64,000 nucleotides of DNA, taken from Bacillus rubiinfantis (GTDB lineage Bacteria; Bacillota; Bacilli; Bacillales; Cytobacillaceae). The stretch lies in contig CCFE01000011.1 of assembly GCA_000752035.1 (NCBI GenBank), forward strand, positions 154,215-218,214. The letters run 5' to 3'. Made by a program: the position numbers and the translations under genes. The notes under the pieces were generated by a model. The model searched no databases and was not told the origin of the DNA. It saw only the letters and a list, made by a program, of their open reading frames with translations. Below, in pieces: positions 44,185-53,904 of the stretch (within the stretch, counting starts at the first letter, position 1; every line of letters starts with the position of its first letter).

Positions 44185-44715
44185 TTAGTTAGAAGAAATC
44201 TCTGTTATCGTATCAATTGGTGCTTTTACGGCATTACGCGCTTTTTTTACAGCTTCTTCATCAGGTGCATCATAGAAGCATAGGCATTTTGTCATATCCT
44301 CACATACATACGTTCTGGAGAATGAAACTTCGGGAACTTCTGCATAATGTACGGAATTTGTTTTCTTACGCTCTAAATACGCCTCCATTGTCAAATTCTC
44401 AGGAAGATTCCACTCCACAAGGTAATTAACTTTTTCATTTAGCTGCTTTACTTTTTCCAGCTCTGTTCCCACTAAACGTACCGGCTTTATCAAGGTTACT
44501 GGAATGCCTACCTCTCGTAAACTTTCATTTAACGTAGCACGGCTTTCACTCTCAAAGATAAAAAATGCCCTAGAAAAATCCTTTGAAACCTGAACCTCAA
44601 TTAAACTAGCATTCTTACTCGCTAAACTGTCTTGAATTTCTGCTGCTTTTTGTTCAAATACTGCTTTTTCCTTTAAAGCATTATTTAGAATTGACTCCAC
44701 CAAAAAAAGTGACAT
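44185..44715 (-). CDS. DUF4242 (ferredoxin-like, SCO4226-type) protein
   Basis: 176 aa from the ATG at 44715 (AAGGAGGAATT upstream). Two ferredoxin-like halves: residues about 1-85, and about 100-176 with NLTMEAYLERKKTNSVHYAE, RTYVCEDMTKCLCFYDAPDE and VKKARNAVKAPIDTITEI, the DUF4242 pattern. Some relatives bind nickel; no role is established. Divergent from the HxlR gene, so likely its target. Confidence 0.75.
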   Translation of the reverse strand: MSLFLVESILNNALKEKAVFEQKAAEIQDSLASKNASLIEVQVSKDFSRAFFIFESESRATLNESLREVGIPVTLIKPVRLVGTELEKVKQLNEKVNYLVEWNLPENLTMEAYLERKKTNSVHYAEVPEVSFSRTYVCEDMTKCLCFYDAPDEEAVKKARNAVKAPIDTITEISSN

Positions 44716-44865
44716 ACTGAATTCCTCCTTAGGGATGTAGGTACTTTTCTCAAAGTACAAAATATTTTATCTATTCGTTATTTTATTACACTAAGTATAA
44801 AAAAACAACTTAGTTATTTAAATTATATGTTATGATTTATTTAATGAAACAACGGAGGTAGGATA

Positions 44866-45309
44866 ATGAAAGAGCGATACAGTTTACCTTGCAATATTGC
44901 CCAAACATTAAATATTATTGGTGACCGTTGGACCCTTCTTGTGGCCCATGAAATTTTTTTAGGGAACACCACATTTAACGAAATTAAAAAATCTCTGGAA
45001 GGGATATCGTCCAATCTCTTGTCAGACAGGCTAAAATACCTTGAACGAAACGGACTGATTACCTCGTCTCTCTACTCCACTCATCCACCAAGATATCAAT
45101 ATACACTAACGAAAAGCGGCAAAGACCTTGAAGGAGTCTTTCATGCACTACTGCTTTGGGGGAGGAATAATTTAGAAAAATGCTATAAAAAAATCGTCCA
45201 CAGCTCATGCCAGCATGAAGTGACCTTGGCTTATTACTGCCCACATTGTCAAAAAAATGTGGATGACCTTGCAGTAATTGAGTTAGACGAAGAATTCATT
45301 CAGAAATAA
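44866..45309 (+). CDS. HxlR-family regulator
   Basis: 147 aa. HxlR winged HTH: CNIAQTLNIIGDRWTLLVAH, FNEIKKSLEGISSNLLSDRL, and LTKSGKDLEGVFHALLLWG. The C-terminal CQHEVTLAYYCPHCQK looks like a metal or redox Cys cluster. CGGAGGTAGG precedes the ATG. Divergent from DUF4242 (151 bp), convergent with the ABC genes. Effector unknown; HxlR proteins often sense aldehydes or thiol stress through Cys. Confidence 0.9.
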   Translation: MKERYSLPCNIAQTLNIIGDRWTLLVAHEIFLGNTTFNEIKKSLEGISSNLLSDRLKYLERNGLITSSLYSTHPPRYQYTLTKSGKDLEGVFHALLLWGRNNLEKCYKKIVHSSCQHEVTLAYYCPHCQKNVDDLAVIELDEEFIQK

Positions 45310-45315
45310 GCCAGG

Positions 45316-45340
45316 CAGAGAGGATATCTCCTCTCTGTTA
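45316..45340 (+). terminator. Terminator between the HxlR gene and the ABC permease
   Basis: CAGAGAGGA / TCCTCTCTG then TTATTTC. Confidence 0.8.
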
Positions 45341-46105
45341 TTTCATTGATGGATGGCCCCAGTGCCGATTAATCCAACCCTCAAAAAAGCCGATTGCCTT
45401 ATCGAGAAGCAAGCCGGAAATACCGATAAAAATAATTCCGGCCAGCACCAAGTCTAAATTAAGGGAGTTTCTTGCATCCACTATCATATAGCCCAGCCCG
45501 GATTGCGCACCAACCATTTCGCCGGCAACAAGAAATATCCAGGCAGTTCCCACGGCAATATGCAGCCCATTGGCAATCGCCGGAAAGGCAGCCGGAAAAA
45601 TAATTTTCCAAATTAGTGAAGACTTTTTTAGCTCAAAATTCTCTGCTACTTTTAAATAAGCCAAGTCAACCTTGCGAACTCCGCTGACGGTCGAAAGAAG
45701 TACTGGGAAAAAGGCAGAAATATAAATAATCACTACTGCTGGGATATCGCCAATACCGAACCATAAGACAATAAATGGTGACCAAGCAATCGGCGATACA
45801 GGCCGGAGCACTTGAACAATCGGATCAATAATGGCCCACACTTTTGGAAACCTGCCAAAGATAAGTCCGAGAAACACAGCGGTAACAACTGCCAGTAAGT
45901 AGCCAACCAGAAAACGCACCAAACTGACACCAAGATGGACAAATATCGCCCCTGTTTGAATTAGAGCAAGAATGCCTTTCACTACCTTTAATGGCGAAGG
46001 GAAGAGGGCCTCATCATATCTCCCTAAAACAATTACAATCTGCCAAACCACAATTAACAGGCCAAAGCCAATGAGAGTATTTAGTAGTTTCTTCGCCCTG
46101 GTCAT
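45338..46105 (-). CDS. ABC transporter permease, SsuC/TauC type
   Basis: 255 aa from the ATG at 46105, 5 bp after the stop of the binding-protein gene. About six membrane segments, with the EAA-like loop LKVAENFELKKSSLIWKIIF and PAAFPAIANGLHIAVGTAWI. Family members carry nitrate, sulfonates, taurine or pyrimidine precursors. Substrate unknown here. Confidence 0.88.
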   Translation of the reverse strand: MTRAKKLLNTLIGFGLLIVVWQIVIVLGRYDEALFPSPLKVVKGILALIQTGAIFVHLGVSLVRFLVGYLLAVVTAVFLGLIFGRFPKVWAIIDPIVQVLRPVSPIAWSPFIVLWFGIGDIPAVVIIYISAFFPVLLSTVSGVRKVDLAYLKVAENFELKKSSLIWKIIFPAAFPAIANGLHIAVGTAWIFLVAGEMVGAQSGLGYMIVDARNSLNLDLVLAGIIFIGISGLLLDKAIGFFEGWINRHWGHPSMK

Positions 46106-46109
46106 GTTA

Positions 46110-47078
46110 TCACTTCGCTTTATCAATTAAGGAATTATCGACAAAATCTTGGTAGGCTGGTGGATTTTCCGATAAATTCATTTCTTGTAAATTTTTCATT
46201 AAGATCTCATAACTCTCTTCGTTTAAACGAAGGTTATCGTATTTGATCCATTGGAATGATAGATCTAGTACCTTATCGTCAACTTTCATATATTTTGCAG
46301 AGGCTGCTTTCGTTTGCTCATCCTTTTTTTCCGCAATTTCACCGGCTTTGACATATTGATTGACAAATTCCTGTGCTGCTTTTGGCTCATTTTTAATAAA
46401 ATCATTCCGCAAAACTAACGCACAATCCACGGAATCCTGCCAAATTTCCTCTGATTGATAAAGCACCTTTCCTTTTTTCATCGATACAGCAATGGCCCCA
46501 AATGGTTCGGCAACAACATAGCCGGCAATTCTCCCTTCAGATAAGGCTGCTGGCATTTCTGCGGGAGGCATCTCCACTGCCTTTACATCACTGTATTGAA
46601 GCCCAGCTTGTTTCAGCATCTGATAAAGTAAGATATTATGCGTGGAGAATTTGTGAGGGATGGCAAAACTTTTCCCTTTTAATTCTTCGACTTTATTAAT
46701 GTCATTGGCTGTAATCAGCACATTTCCATCACGATGCCCAAGCGCCACCGCCTTGATATCGATCCCCTGCTCCTTTGCTTTCATCGCCAGAGTAACCAGA
46801 ACAGAAGCACCATCAATGCGACCCGTGTTTAACGCATCCATCAGTTCCGGCCATGATCCGAATTTGATTAGTTCCAGTTTCATATTGTTAAACGATGCCT
46901 GATCCTCAATAAATAATGGGACCGCATGGGTAATTGGCAGATAGCCTATTTTGACAACACGCTTACCAGCAGAGCTTTTCTCATTTGAAGTCACCTTTGT
47001 TGTACCACAGGCTGCCAAACTAACCATTAGTGTCGCCAACAGGATAAAAACAGTTAGTTTTGAGAGTATCTTTTTCAT
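46110..47078 (-). CDS. ABC transporter substrate-binding lipoprotein, SsuA/TauA/NrtA type
   Basis: 322 aa. Lipobox LMVSLAACG, Cys near residue 24. KIGYLPITHAVPLFIED, FGSWPELMDALNTGRIDGAS and GYVVAEPFGAIAVSMKKG match the NMT1/SsuA-like fold used for nitrate, sulfonates and thiamine precursors. AAAAAGGGGAATCC precedes the ATG. Confidence 0.88.
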   Translation of the reverse strand: MKKILSKLTVFILLATLMVSLAACGTTKVTSNEKSSAGKRVVKIGYLPITHAVPLFIEDQASFNNMKLELIKFGSWPELMDALNTGRIDGASVLVTLAMKAKEQGIDIKAVALGHRDGNVLITANDINKVEELKGKSFAIPHKFSTHNILLYQMLKQAGLQYSDVKAVEMPPAEMPAALSEGRIAGYVVAEPFGAIAVSMKKGKVLYQSEEIWQDSVDCALVLRNDFIKNEPKAAQEFVNQYVKAGEIAEKKDEQTKAASAKYMKVDDKVLDLSFQWIKYDNLRLNEESYEILMKNLQEMNLSENPPAYQDFVDNSLIDKAK

Positions 47079-47144
47079 TTAAGTGGATTCCCCTTTTTAG
47101 AAATTCTTTTTTGCCCTTCCCCTTACCAGGAGTCACATCATCGT

Positions 47145-47930
47145 TTAAATATTGTATTCAAGTGGTACCCCCGGCCTATTAAAATGAAATTCTTCTAAAA
47201 TTATTTTTCGAAAATACTGAAAGTCCGAGCTGCTCCTATCCCTTGGCTTTGACATCGGGACTGTCAGCTCCTTATGAATTTTTCCAGGATTAGAACTCAT
47301 AATCAAAATCCTATCGGATAAATAAATCGCTTCATCAATATCATGTGTGACCAGAATGATTGTTGTCCTTTCCTGAGATTGAATTTTCAGCAGCTCATCC
47401 TGTAGATAGTAACGATTGAAGGTATCTAAAGCTGCAAACGGTTCGTCCATCAAAATCAGCTCGGGCTGAATGGCAAGAGCTCTGGCGATTGCCACCCTTT
47501 GCTGCATTCCCCCGGAAATTTGATGTGGGAAAAGATGTACCTTTTCTTCCAGCCCCACTAGTCGCAGGTACTTTAATGCCTTCTCTAGCCGTTCAGCAGG
47601 ATTAGCATTAGTAACCTCAAGGCCTACCTCCACATTTTTTTGCACTGTTTTCCAAGGAAACAACCCATAATCCTGGAACAACATAATACATTTCCTGCTT
47701 GGGTGCGTGACCTTTTGTCCTTCCATGATGATTTGTCCTTCACTGGCAGAATCAAATCCACCAATCAGATTTAACAAGGTGCTTTTCCCACAGCCGCTTT
47801 CACCAAGAATCGAGACAATTTCCCCTCTGTTAATATCAATTGAAATATCCTTAAGTATTTGCTTTACCTGGCCGTTATTCGCGAAGCTTTTACTAATATT
47901 CTCGACATTAACGATGATTGGACTTTTCAA
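47145..47930 (-). CDS. ABC transporter ATP-binding protein, SsuB/TauB type
   Basis: 262 aa from a TTG at 47930 (GGGGGAAGGAAGG upstream). The ATG at 48035 would add 35 non-conserved Tyr/Asn-rich residues and is rejected. Walker A GESGCGKST, ISGGMQQRVAIARALA and Walker B LILMDEPFAALD. First gene of the importer. Confidence 0.9.
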   Translation of the reverse strand: MKSPIIVNVENISKSFANNGQVKQILKDISIDINRGEIVSILGESGCGKSTLLNLIGGFDSASEGQIIMEGQKVTHPSRKCIMLFQDYGLFPWKTVQKNVEVGLEVTNANPAERLEKALKYLRLVGLEEKVHLFPHQISGGMQQRVAIARALAIQPELILMDEPFAALDTFNRYYLQDELLKIQSQERTTIILVTHDIDEAIYLSDRILIMSSNPGKIHKELTVPMSKPRDRSSSDFQYFRKIILEEFHFNRPGVPLEYNI

Positions 47931-48258
47931 CGGACCTTCCTTCCCCCTTTCACATCCCCAAAAATAATAATTCCTATAAGTATAGTATGAATTATAATTA
48001 TAAGTAATTTTATGATACTTTGTTAAAATATTCAACCTAAATATCTAAAAAATGAAAAAGTAGTTGTGAGCAATATAAGCTAAATAGTTTACATAAAAAA
48101 ATCGACATTTATGTGAAACTAATCACAGCTGTGACATATCTTCTATTTTCATTAAAAATAGTATGGTAAGATTAGATGTCGAAAGTACTATTCTAGTAAA
48201 ATGAAAACTCTTACTTCACAGAAGCAGAAATTAATTTCTTACACAAAAGGGGCATGGC

Positions 48259-50244
48259 ATGATGAAAAGCGTTCTTCACAGATTAAAAAATCTGAATGCA
48301 AAATTAATTCTTTCCTATGCATTTTTCTTAATTGTTCCATCTATTCTGATTGGGCTCCTATCCTATGATAGTGCGAAAAATGCTGTTGAAAAACAAATCT
48401 TATCCAGTATTAACGAAAATATTAAATTACTGGACGTCTCCATTAATAATTTTATAGAGCCTAAATTAAATGATATGTCCATCTATGCAAGGGCTATTGA
48501 AGAAGAACAGTATGTTGGTGAAGACAGCCCATTAGTACGCAAAGAATTAAATCGGTATCAAGAAACACACCCTGAAGCCGAAGCGGTATATGTTGGCACA
48601 ACAGAAGGCTACTTTATTCGCCAGCCAAATTTAGCAAAAAAACAAGGGTATGATCCACGAGAACGTCCTTGGTACAAAACCGCAATGGAAAATAAAGGGA
48701 TAGCAATGGTCTCTGAGCCATATGTTTCCTCGACTACTGGAAAAATGGTCATCACTGTTTCTAAAGCATTAGATGATCAATCTGGGGTAGTTGCTGTAGA
48801 TATCAACCTATCGCAATTACAAAACTTATCAAAAATGATTGACATTGGTGAAGATGGTTATACCTATATTTTGGACAAAAATAAAATGGTAATTTTTCAC
48901 CCTACTGAAAAGTTAGGCAGTCAAGTAAAAGAGCAATATTACCAAAAGTTATATGACAAAGATAAAGGACAATTTGCCTATAAATATAATGGTAAAGATA
49001 AGTTTCTTAGCTATGTTACCAACAAAACAACAGGTTGGAAACTTGCTGGTACAATATATACTTCAGAAGTAGATCAAGCGGCAGCACCAATTATCCAGCG
49101 TACGTTGTTGATTACGCTACTCGCCATCCTTATCGGAGCAATTTGCGTATTCTTTATTATGAAATCAATTGTTAAACCTCTTAAAGTATTAAAGAATACT
49201 GCTATCACTGTTAGTCAGGGAGATTTAACACAACATGTAGACGTCCAAACAAACGATATTATTGGTCAATTGGGAAATGCCTTTAATGAAATGCAGAAGA
49301 AGCTGCAAATGTTAGTGGAAAAAGTGGAACAAAGTGCAATCCAGGTATCGGCAGCTGCCGAACAGCTTTCTGCTAGTGCAGAGGAAAATAATGCGGCAAC
49401 CGCTCAAGTGTCCAGTTCGATTCAAAAAGTATCAGCTAATGCAGAAAAACAGACAAACATCGTGAATTCTGCGGCACAATCATTAAGTGAAGTCACAGAG
49501 AGTATCACCAGTATCGCCAATCACTCACATCAAGTGGCAGAGCTTACGGATCATACAATGAATCAAGCAAGTGAAGGTGAAAAAGCCGTTGCAAATACAG
49601 TATCACAAATGCAATCAATCCATAATTCAGTACAAGAGTCCCATTTAACGATTAAATCCTTATACGAAAGTTCGAAAGAGGTTACCTCTATATTAGATGT
49701 CATTACAGGAATAGCTGATCAAACAAACTTGCTTGCGTTAAATGCAGCGATTGAAGCAGCACGAGCTGGTGAACATGGAAAAGGTTTTGCTGTTGTTGCT
49801 AATGAAGTACGAAAGCTTGCGGAGCAATCACAAAGTTCCGTAAAAGAAATACACGCAATTGTACAAAAAATTCAAAAGGAAACCGAAGATACTGTTAACA
49901 TTATGGCTCGGGTCACACACGATGTGCAAAATGGTGTGAAAGTTTCCACTGAGGCAATTGAGAAGTTTACGATTATTAATCAAAGTACTAAGAATATCAC
50001 ACCGCAGATGCAAGATGTTTCGTCCATGGCTCAGCAAATATCTGTTTCCATTCAGGAAATTGCTGTTACCACAAACGATATAGTTGATATTGCCCAAAGG
50101 AATGCATCAACTTCTGAAGAAGTAGCAACTTCTGCTAAAGAACAGTTAGCTTCTATGCATGAGATTTCCTCAGCAGCACAATTATTAGCGTCAATGGTGG
50201 AAGAATTAAAGAAACTAACGCAGCAATTTAAATATGAAAGATAA
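48259..50244 (+). CDS. Methyl-accepting chemotaxis protein with double-Cache sensor
   Basis: 661 aa. TM1 at about residues 15-37; dCache_1 sensor about 40-275 (GYDPRERPWYKTAMENKGIA, SEPYVSSTTGKMVITVSKAL, VDINLSQLQNL); TM2 about 278-302; HAMP to about 355; MCP signalling domain with the hairpin tip ITGIADQTNLLALNAAIEAA and RAGEHGKGFAVVANEVRKLA. B. subtilis McpB/McpA/TlpA are the same size; dCache receptors commonly bind amino acids. ATGATG start after AAAGGGGC. Ligand unknown; the nearby aspartase suggests asparagine or aspartate as a guess. Confidence 0.95.
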   Translation: MMKSVLHRLKNLNAKLILSYAFFLIVPSILIGLLSYDSAKNAVEKQILSSINENIKLLDVSINNFIEPKLNDMSIYARAIEEEQYVGEDSPLVRKELNRYQETHPEAEAVYVGTTEGYFIRQPNLAKKQGYDPRERPWYKTAMENKGIAMVSEPYVSSTTGKMVITVSKALDDQSGVVAVDINLSQLQNLSKMIDIGEDGYTYILDKNKMVIFHPTEKLGSQVKEQYYQKLYDKDKGQFAYKYNGKDKFLSYVTNKTTGWKLAGTIYTSEVDQAAAPIIQRTLLITLLAILIGAICVFFIMKSIVKPLKVLKNTAITVSQGDLTQHVDVQTNDIIGQLGNAFNEMQKKLQMLVEKVEQSAIQVSAAAEQLSASAEENNAATAQVSSSIQKVSANAEKQTNIVNSAAQSLSEVTESITSIANHSHQVAELTDHTMNQASEGEKAVANTVSQMQSIHNSVQESHLTIKSLYESSKEVTSILDVITGIADQTNLLALNAAIEAARAGEHGKGFAVVANEVRKLAEQSQSSVKEIHAIVQKIQKETEDTVNIMARVTHDVQNGVKVSTEAIEKFTIINQSTKNITPQMQDVSSMAQQISVSIQEIAVTTNDIVDIAQRNASTSEEVATSAKEQLASMHEISSAAQLLASMVEELKKLTQQFKYER

Positions 50245-50255
50245 TCTCCTAAATG

Positions 50256-50290
50256 AACCGGGCTGTTACCTAGTGGTAGCAGCCCGGTTA
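50256..50290 (+). terminator. Terminator after the chemoreceptor gene
   Basis: AACCGGGCTG / CAGCCCGGTT with an inner TACC/GGTA; strong stem, short T-run. Confidence 0.8.
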
Positions 50291-50350
50291 TGATTAGCAG
50301 CATATTTTTTAATAGCCTAAATAATTGACTTTCTATGAATCAATTTAATT

Positions 50351-51109
50351 CTATTTTGCCCCGCCTATCGAAGCTTTAATCTTTTCCGCCTGTAATTTTA
50401 ACATTTTTGCGTACTCGGTAATTCTTTCATCATTAAGCCGAACCTCTGGTGTGGCTATTCCGAGTGAGCCTTCTACACCCCGCGGTCCAAAAATAGGAAC
50501 TGCCACGCCTGCGGTACCTAATGTTGTTTCGCCAAAGCTAACAGCATAACCCCGTTCCTGAATCAGATTTAACTCAGCTACCAACGCCTCTTTACTATTT
50601 ATCGTTTTAGAGGTTCTTGATTCAATTTTGCAGTTATCCAAATACTCTTTCTGCACACTAGGCTCCATAAATGCAAGGATGGCTCTCCTTGTAGCAGCTA
50701 TATGAAGCGGAAGCCGCAGACCAATGGGCTCATATACTCTCAACTGATGGTCACTGTCAACAGAATCGATAAGTAAAGCTTCAGTTGAATTAACCAAAAT
50801 ATTTAAATAGACCGATTCCCCTGTCTTATGTTGGACCTCTTCCATGAAGGGGCGCGCCACATCGCGAATGGAATACAGTGATTGTGCTAGAAAACCCAAT
50901 TCAATCAGAAAGGAGCCGAGGAAGAACTTTTTATTTTCTTGGTTTTGACTAACAAAGCCATACTGCTGCAAATCCTGCAAAATACGGTGGGTAGTCGCAG
51001 TATTAAAGCCTGCCAAGCGGGATAGCTCCGCTGCCCCCCATTCTTTTTTCCCCTCACGCGGCTTTAATAATGATAATAGCGTAAAGGCCTTATTCAACAG
51101 TTCAGACAT
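50351..51109 (-). CDS. IclR-family regulator
   Basis: 252 aa. The N-terminal winged HTH (AELSRLAGFNTATTHRILQD) is followed by the GAF-like effector domain (VGIATPEVRLNDERITEYAK; AVSFGETTLGTAGVAVPIFG). Divergent from nothing: it lies downstream of the aspartase gene on the same strand (107 bp), so it may be co-transcribed or self-controlled. Effector unknown. Confidence 0.93.
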   Translation of the reverse strand: MSELLNKAFTLLSLLKPREGKKEWGAAELSRLAGFNTATTHRILQDLQQYGFVSQNQENKKFFLGSFLIELGFLAQSLYSIRDVARPFMEEVQHKTGESVYLNILVNSTEALLIDSVDSDHQLRVYEPIGLRLPLHIAATRRAILAFMEPSVQKEYLDNCKIESRTSKTINSKEALVAELNLIQERGYAVSFGETTLGTAGVAVPIFGPRGVEGSLGIATPEVRLNDERITEYAKMLKLQAEKIKASIGGAK

Positions 51110-51181
51110 TTATATTTGATCCTTTCTAGTAAATTTATTACTGGTGAAATAAAAACATTGTATCATTTACGCAGTACATAG

Positions 51182-51206
51182 CAAAACCCCCTCTTACAAG
51201 GGGGCC
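51182..51206 (-). terminator. Terminator after the aspartase gene
   Basis: CCCCCTTGTAAGAGGGGG on the minus strand then TTTTGC. Confidence 0.85.
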
Positions 51207-51216
51207 TGGTAAAATG

Positions 51217-52650
51217 CTAATTTTTCAAGCTATGTTTGGCGATATAATCTGTAAATAACTGGCTGCTTTTTTCCGGGTCTGTTAACACGATTGGATCGAG
51301 TAATATGTTGGCGTCTTCCTTAGACAGTATCCCTTTTTCCACAGCCATTACTTTAATGGAACTTCCCTTCAAATATGCTTCTTTTGCTAAGGTGGATGCT
51401 TTCTCATATCCGAAGAGGACTGCAATAACGGTTGATAGCGCTAATGATGACTCTGCATTTTCTTTACAAATTTCTCCATTTGCCTTTATATCCTTAATAC
51501 ATTTATCAATAAAAATTTGAATTCCATTGGTTAACCATTCAAAGGACTCGGAAAGATTTTTTATAATCAGTGGTTCCCAAACATTTAAGTCTACTTCGCC
51601 TCGATTGGCAGCCAGCATCACAGCGGTATCATTCCCGTAAACTTGAAAGCAGATTTGCATAACCATTTCTGGTATGACAGGATTAATTTTTCCCGGCATA
51701 ATCGAAGAACCTGGTTGGACGGCCGGAAGCGAAATTTCAGCGAGGCCCGAGCGTGGTCCAGATGAAAGCAATCTAAAATCAGCGGCCATTTTTGATAAAC
51801 CTGTTGCTAACCCTCTCAAGGCTGCTGACACTTTTAAGTAAAAATCACCATTTTGCATGCCGTCAAAGAGGTTGCTGTCTTTATGAAAAGGAAAGCCCGT
51901 AATTGATGATAAATACTCATATACTGCTTCTATATATCCCGGATAGACGCCAATCCCCGTCCCAATGGCTGTACCTCCCAATGGCAGAGACAAACAATGT
52001 TTCTGAACTTCCTTCAATTCAACGATATTCCGTTCAACAAATCCTTTATAACCGCTGAATTCCTGTCCCAATGTGATTGGTACAGCATCCTGCAAACAAG
52101 TTCTCCCAATTTTAACCACTTGATCAAACTCGATTCTCTTACTCTCTAAAGTTTGAGCTAACTGCTCCAAGACCGGTAATAATTCTTCTATATAAAAATA
52201 ACAAGCTATATGTATCGCACTTGGAATAACGTCATTCGTTGATTGGGCCATATTCACATGTGTGTTCGGATGCACCCTCTCATAGCCTTTTTCTCCAGTT
52301 AATACTTCATTTGCCCTGTTTGCAATGACTTCATTCACATTCATATTTAATGAAGTCCCGCCGCCTCCTTGAAAAATATCAACTGGGAATTGGTTGTCCA
52401 TTTTCCCTTCCAATATTTCTTCAGCAGCTTTTCCAATTGCCTTTGCTGCTTCATCGTCGAGACGACCAATTTGCTGGTTCGCCATAGCAGCTGCTTTTTT
52501 AATCGAGGCAACGGCTTGAATGATTTTTGGATATGCACTTTCATGAATGCCTGAAACCGGAAAGTTGGTGCGGGCTCTTTCCGTCTGAATGCCATAATAC
52601 AGCTCATCTTCCAAATACATTTCGCCTAGAGAATCTTTTTCTTTCCTCAT
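51217..52650 (-). CDS. aspA: Aspartate ammonia-lyase-like (fumarase/aspartase superfamily)
   Basis: 477 aa, the aspartase length. GGGGTSLNMNVNEVIANRAN, HVNMAQSTNDVIPSAIHIA and the signature GSSIMPGKINPVIPE with the catalytic Ser loop. It reversibly makes fumarate and ammonia from aspartate. Class II fumarases share the fold; sequence and length lean to aspartase. GGAGGG precedes the ATG. Monocistronic or with iclR. Confidence 0.88.
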   Translation of the reverse strand: MRKEKDSLGEMYLEDELYYGIQTERARTNFPVSGIHESAYPKIIQAVASIKKAAAMANQQIGRLDDEAAKAIGKAAEEILEGKMDNQFPVDIFQGGGGTSLNMNVNEVIANRANEVLTGEKGYERVHPNTHVNMAQSTNDVIPSAIHIACYFYIEELLPVLEQLAQTLESKRIEFDQVVKIGRTCLQDAVPITLGQEFSGYKGFVERNIVELKEVQKHCLSLPLGGTAIGTGIGVYPGYIEAVYEYLSSITGFPFHKDSNLFDGMQNGDFYLKVSAALRGLATGLSKMAADFRLLSSGPRSGLAEISLPAVQPGSSIMPGKINPVIPEMVMQICFQVYGNDTAVMLAANRGEVDLNVWEPLIIKNLSESFEWLTNGIQIFIDKCIKDIKANGEICKENAESSLALSTVIAVLFGYEKASTLAKEAYLKGSSIKVMAVEKGILSKEDANILLDPIVLTDPEKSSQLFTDYIAKHSLKN

Positions 52651-52800
52651 TTCTTAGCCCTCCTTTTCCATGCCATCCATAACAGAGGCTGGAAAAATTA
52701 TTATATTTTATCTCATATTATAAGATTATATCTCATCTAACGGGATATTACTATCATTATACTCCTTGTCCAAGTTATCCTCAAGATACCGGGCGCTTTT

Positions 52801-53820
52801 TTGGACAGGAATCTCCTGAAAGGCGAGATGTTCTTCAAAAGAAGATTGGGCTATTGGACAGGAATCTGGCGAAAAGCGAAAAGTTGTCCATTAGAAGCGT
52901 GCTATTGGACATGAATCTGGTGAAAGGTGAATAGTTGTCCATTAGAAGCCGGCTATTGGACATGAATCCGGCGAAAGATGAAAAGTTGTCCATTAGAAGT
53001 CGGCTATAGGACATGAATCTGGCAAAAGATGAAAAGTTGTCCATTAGAAGCGTGCTATTGGACAAGAAGCCCGCGAATAGTGAATAGTTGTCCATTAGAA
53101 GCCGGCTATTGGACAGGAATCTGGCAAAAGATGAAAAGTTGTCCATTAGGAGCCGGCTATTGGACAAGAAGCCCGCGAATAGCGAAAAGTTGTCCATTAG
53201 AAGCGTGCTATTGGACATGAATCTGGTGAATAGCGAAAAGTTGTCCATTAGAAGCCGGCTATTGGACAAGAAGCCCGCGAATAGTGAAAAGTTGTCCATT
53301 AGGACCCGGCTATTGGACATGAATCTGGCAGAAAGCGAATAGTTGTCCATTAGAAGCCGGCTATTGGACATAAATCCGGCGAATAGCGAATAGTTGTCCA
53401 TTAGAAGCGTGCTATTGGACATGAATCTGGTGAATAGCGGAAAGTTGTCCATTAGGAACGTGCTATTGGACAAGAATCTGGTGAAAGGTGAAAAGTTGTC
53501 CATTAGAAGCGTGCTATTGGACATGAATCTGGTGAAAGGTGAATAGTTGTCCATTAGAAGCGAGCTATTGGACAAGAATCTGGCGAATAGCGAATAGTTG
53601 TCCATTAGGAGCGAGCTATTGGACAAGAAGCCCGCGAATAGCGAAAAGTTGTCCATTAGGAGCGAGCTATTGGACAAGAAGCCCGCGAATAGTGAATAGT
53701 TGTCCATTAGAAGCCGGCTATTGGACAGGAATCCGGCAAAAGATGAAAAGTTGTCCATTAGGAACGTGCTATTGGACAGGAATCCCGCGAATAGCGAAAA
53801 ATTGTCCATTAGGAAAGGTA
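52801..53820. repeat. Tandem array of about 20 units of 51 bp
   Basis: TTGTCC recurs every 51 bp from 52884 to 53802 without a single indel (19 copies); TTGGAC recurs likewise from 52854. One degenerate 53-bp unit starts at 52801. Each unit holds TTGTCCATTAG, a 7-nt variable spacer (for example AAGCCGG, AAGCGTG) and CTATTGGACA, then a more variable 23-24 bp (ATGAATCTGGCGAAAAGCG-like). TGTCCA-T-TAG can pair with CTA-T-TGGACA across each junction. The unit length is a multiple of 3, which gives long open frames on both strands. Confidence 0.97.
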
Positions 53821-53821
53821 T

Positions 53822-53859
53822 AAAAACTGGCAGCCACTTTAGTTTGGCTGCCAGTTTTT
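53822..53859. terminator. Bidirectional terminator after copZ
   Basis: AAAAACTGGCAGCCA / TGGCTGCCAGTTTTT, a 15-bp perfect stem. Confidence 0.92.
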
Positions 53860-53904
53860 CCTGCATTTAAGTATGCTAACAACGATTGCAAATGTCCCAA
53901 ATCT

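Noticed and set aside
48036..48258. Sigma-D promoter for the chemoreceptor
   Set aside because: I could not find a TAAA-N15-GCCGATAT match; the region is AT-rich without a clear promoter.
52801..53820. CRISPR array
   Set aside because: Units are contiguous near-identical copies without unique spacers, and there are no cas genes in the window.
53029..53823. Plus-strand ORFs of 63-94 codons in the same array
   Set aside because: Same cause as above; no ribosome sites and no independent coding signal.
52835..53866. 343-codon minus-strand ORF of 17-residue repeats (LLMDNFSLFAGFLSNS-like)
   Set aside because: It results from the 51-bp array having a unit length divisible by three. Its ATG lies at the edge of the copZ terminator, there is no ribosome site, and frames on the other strand are open as well.
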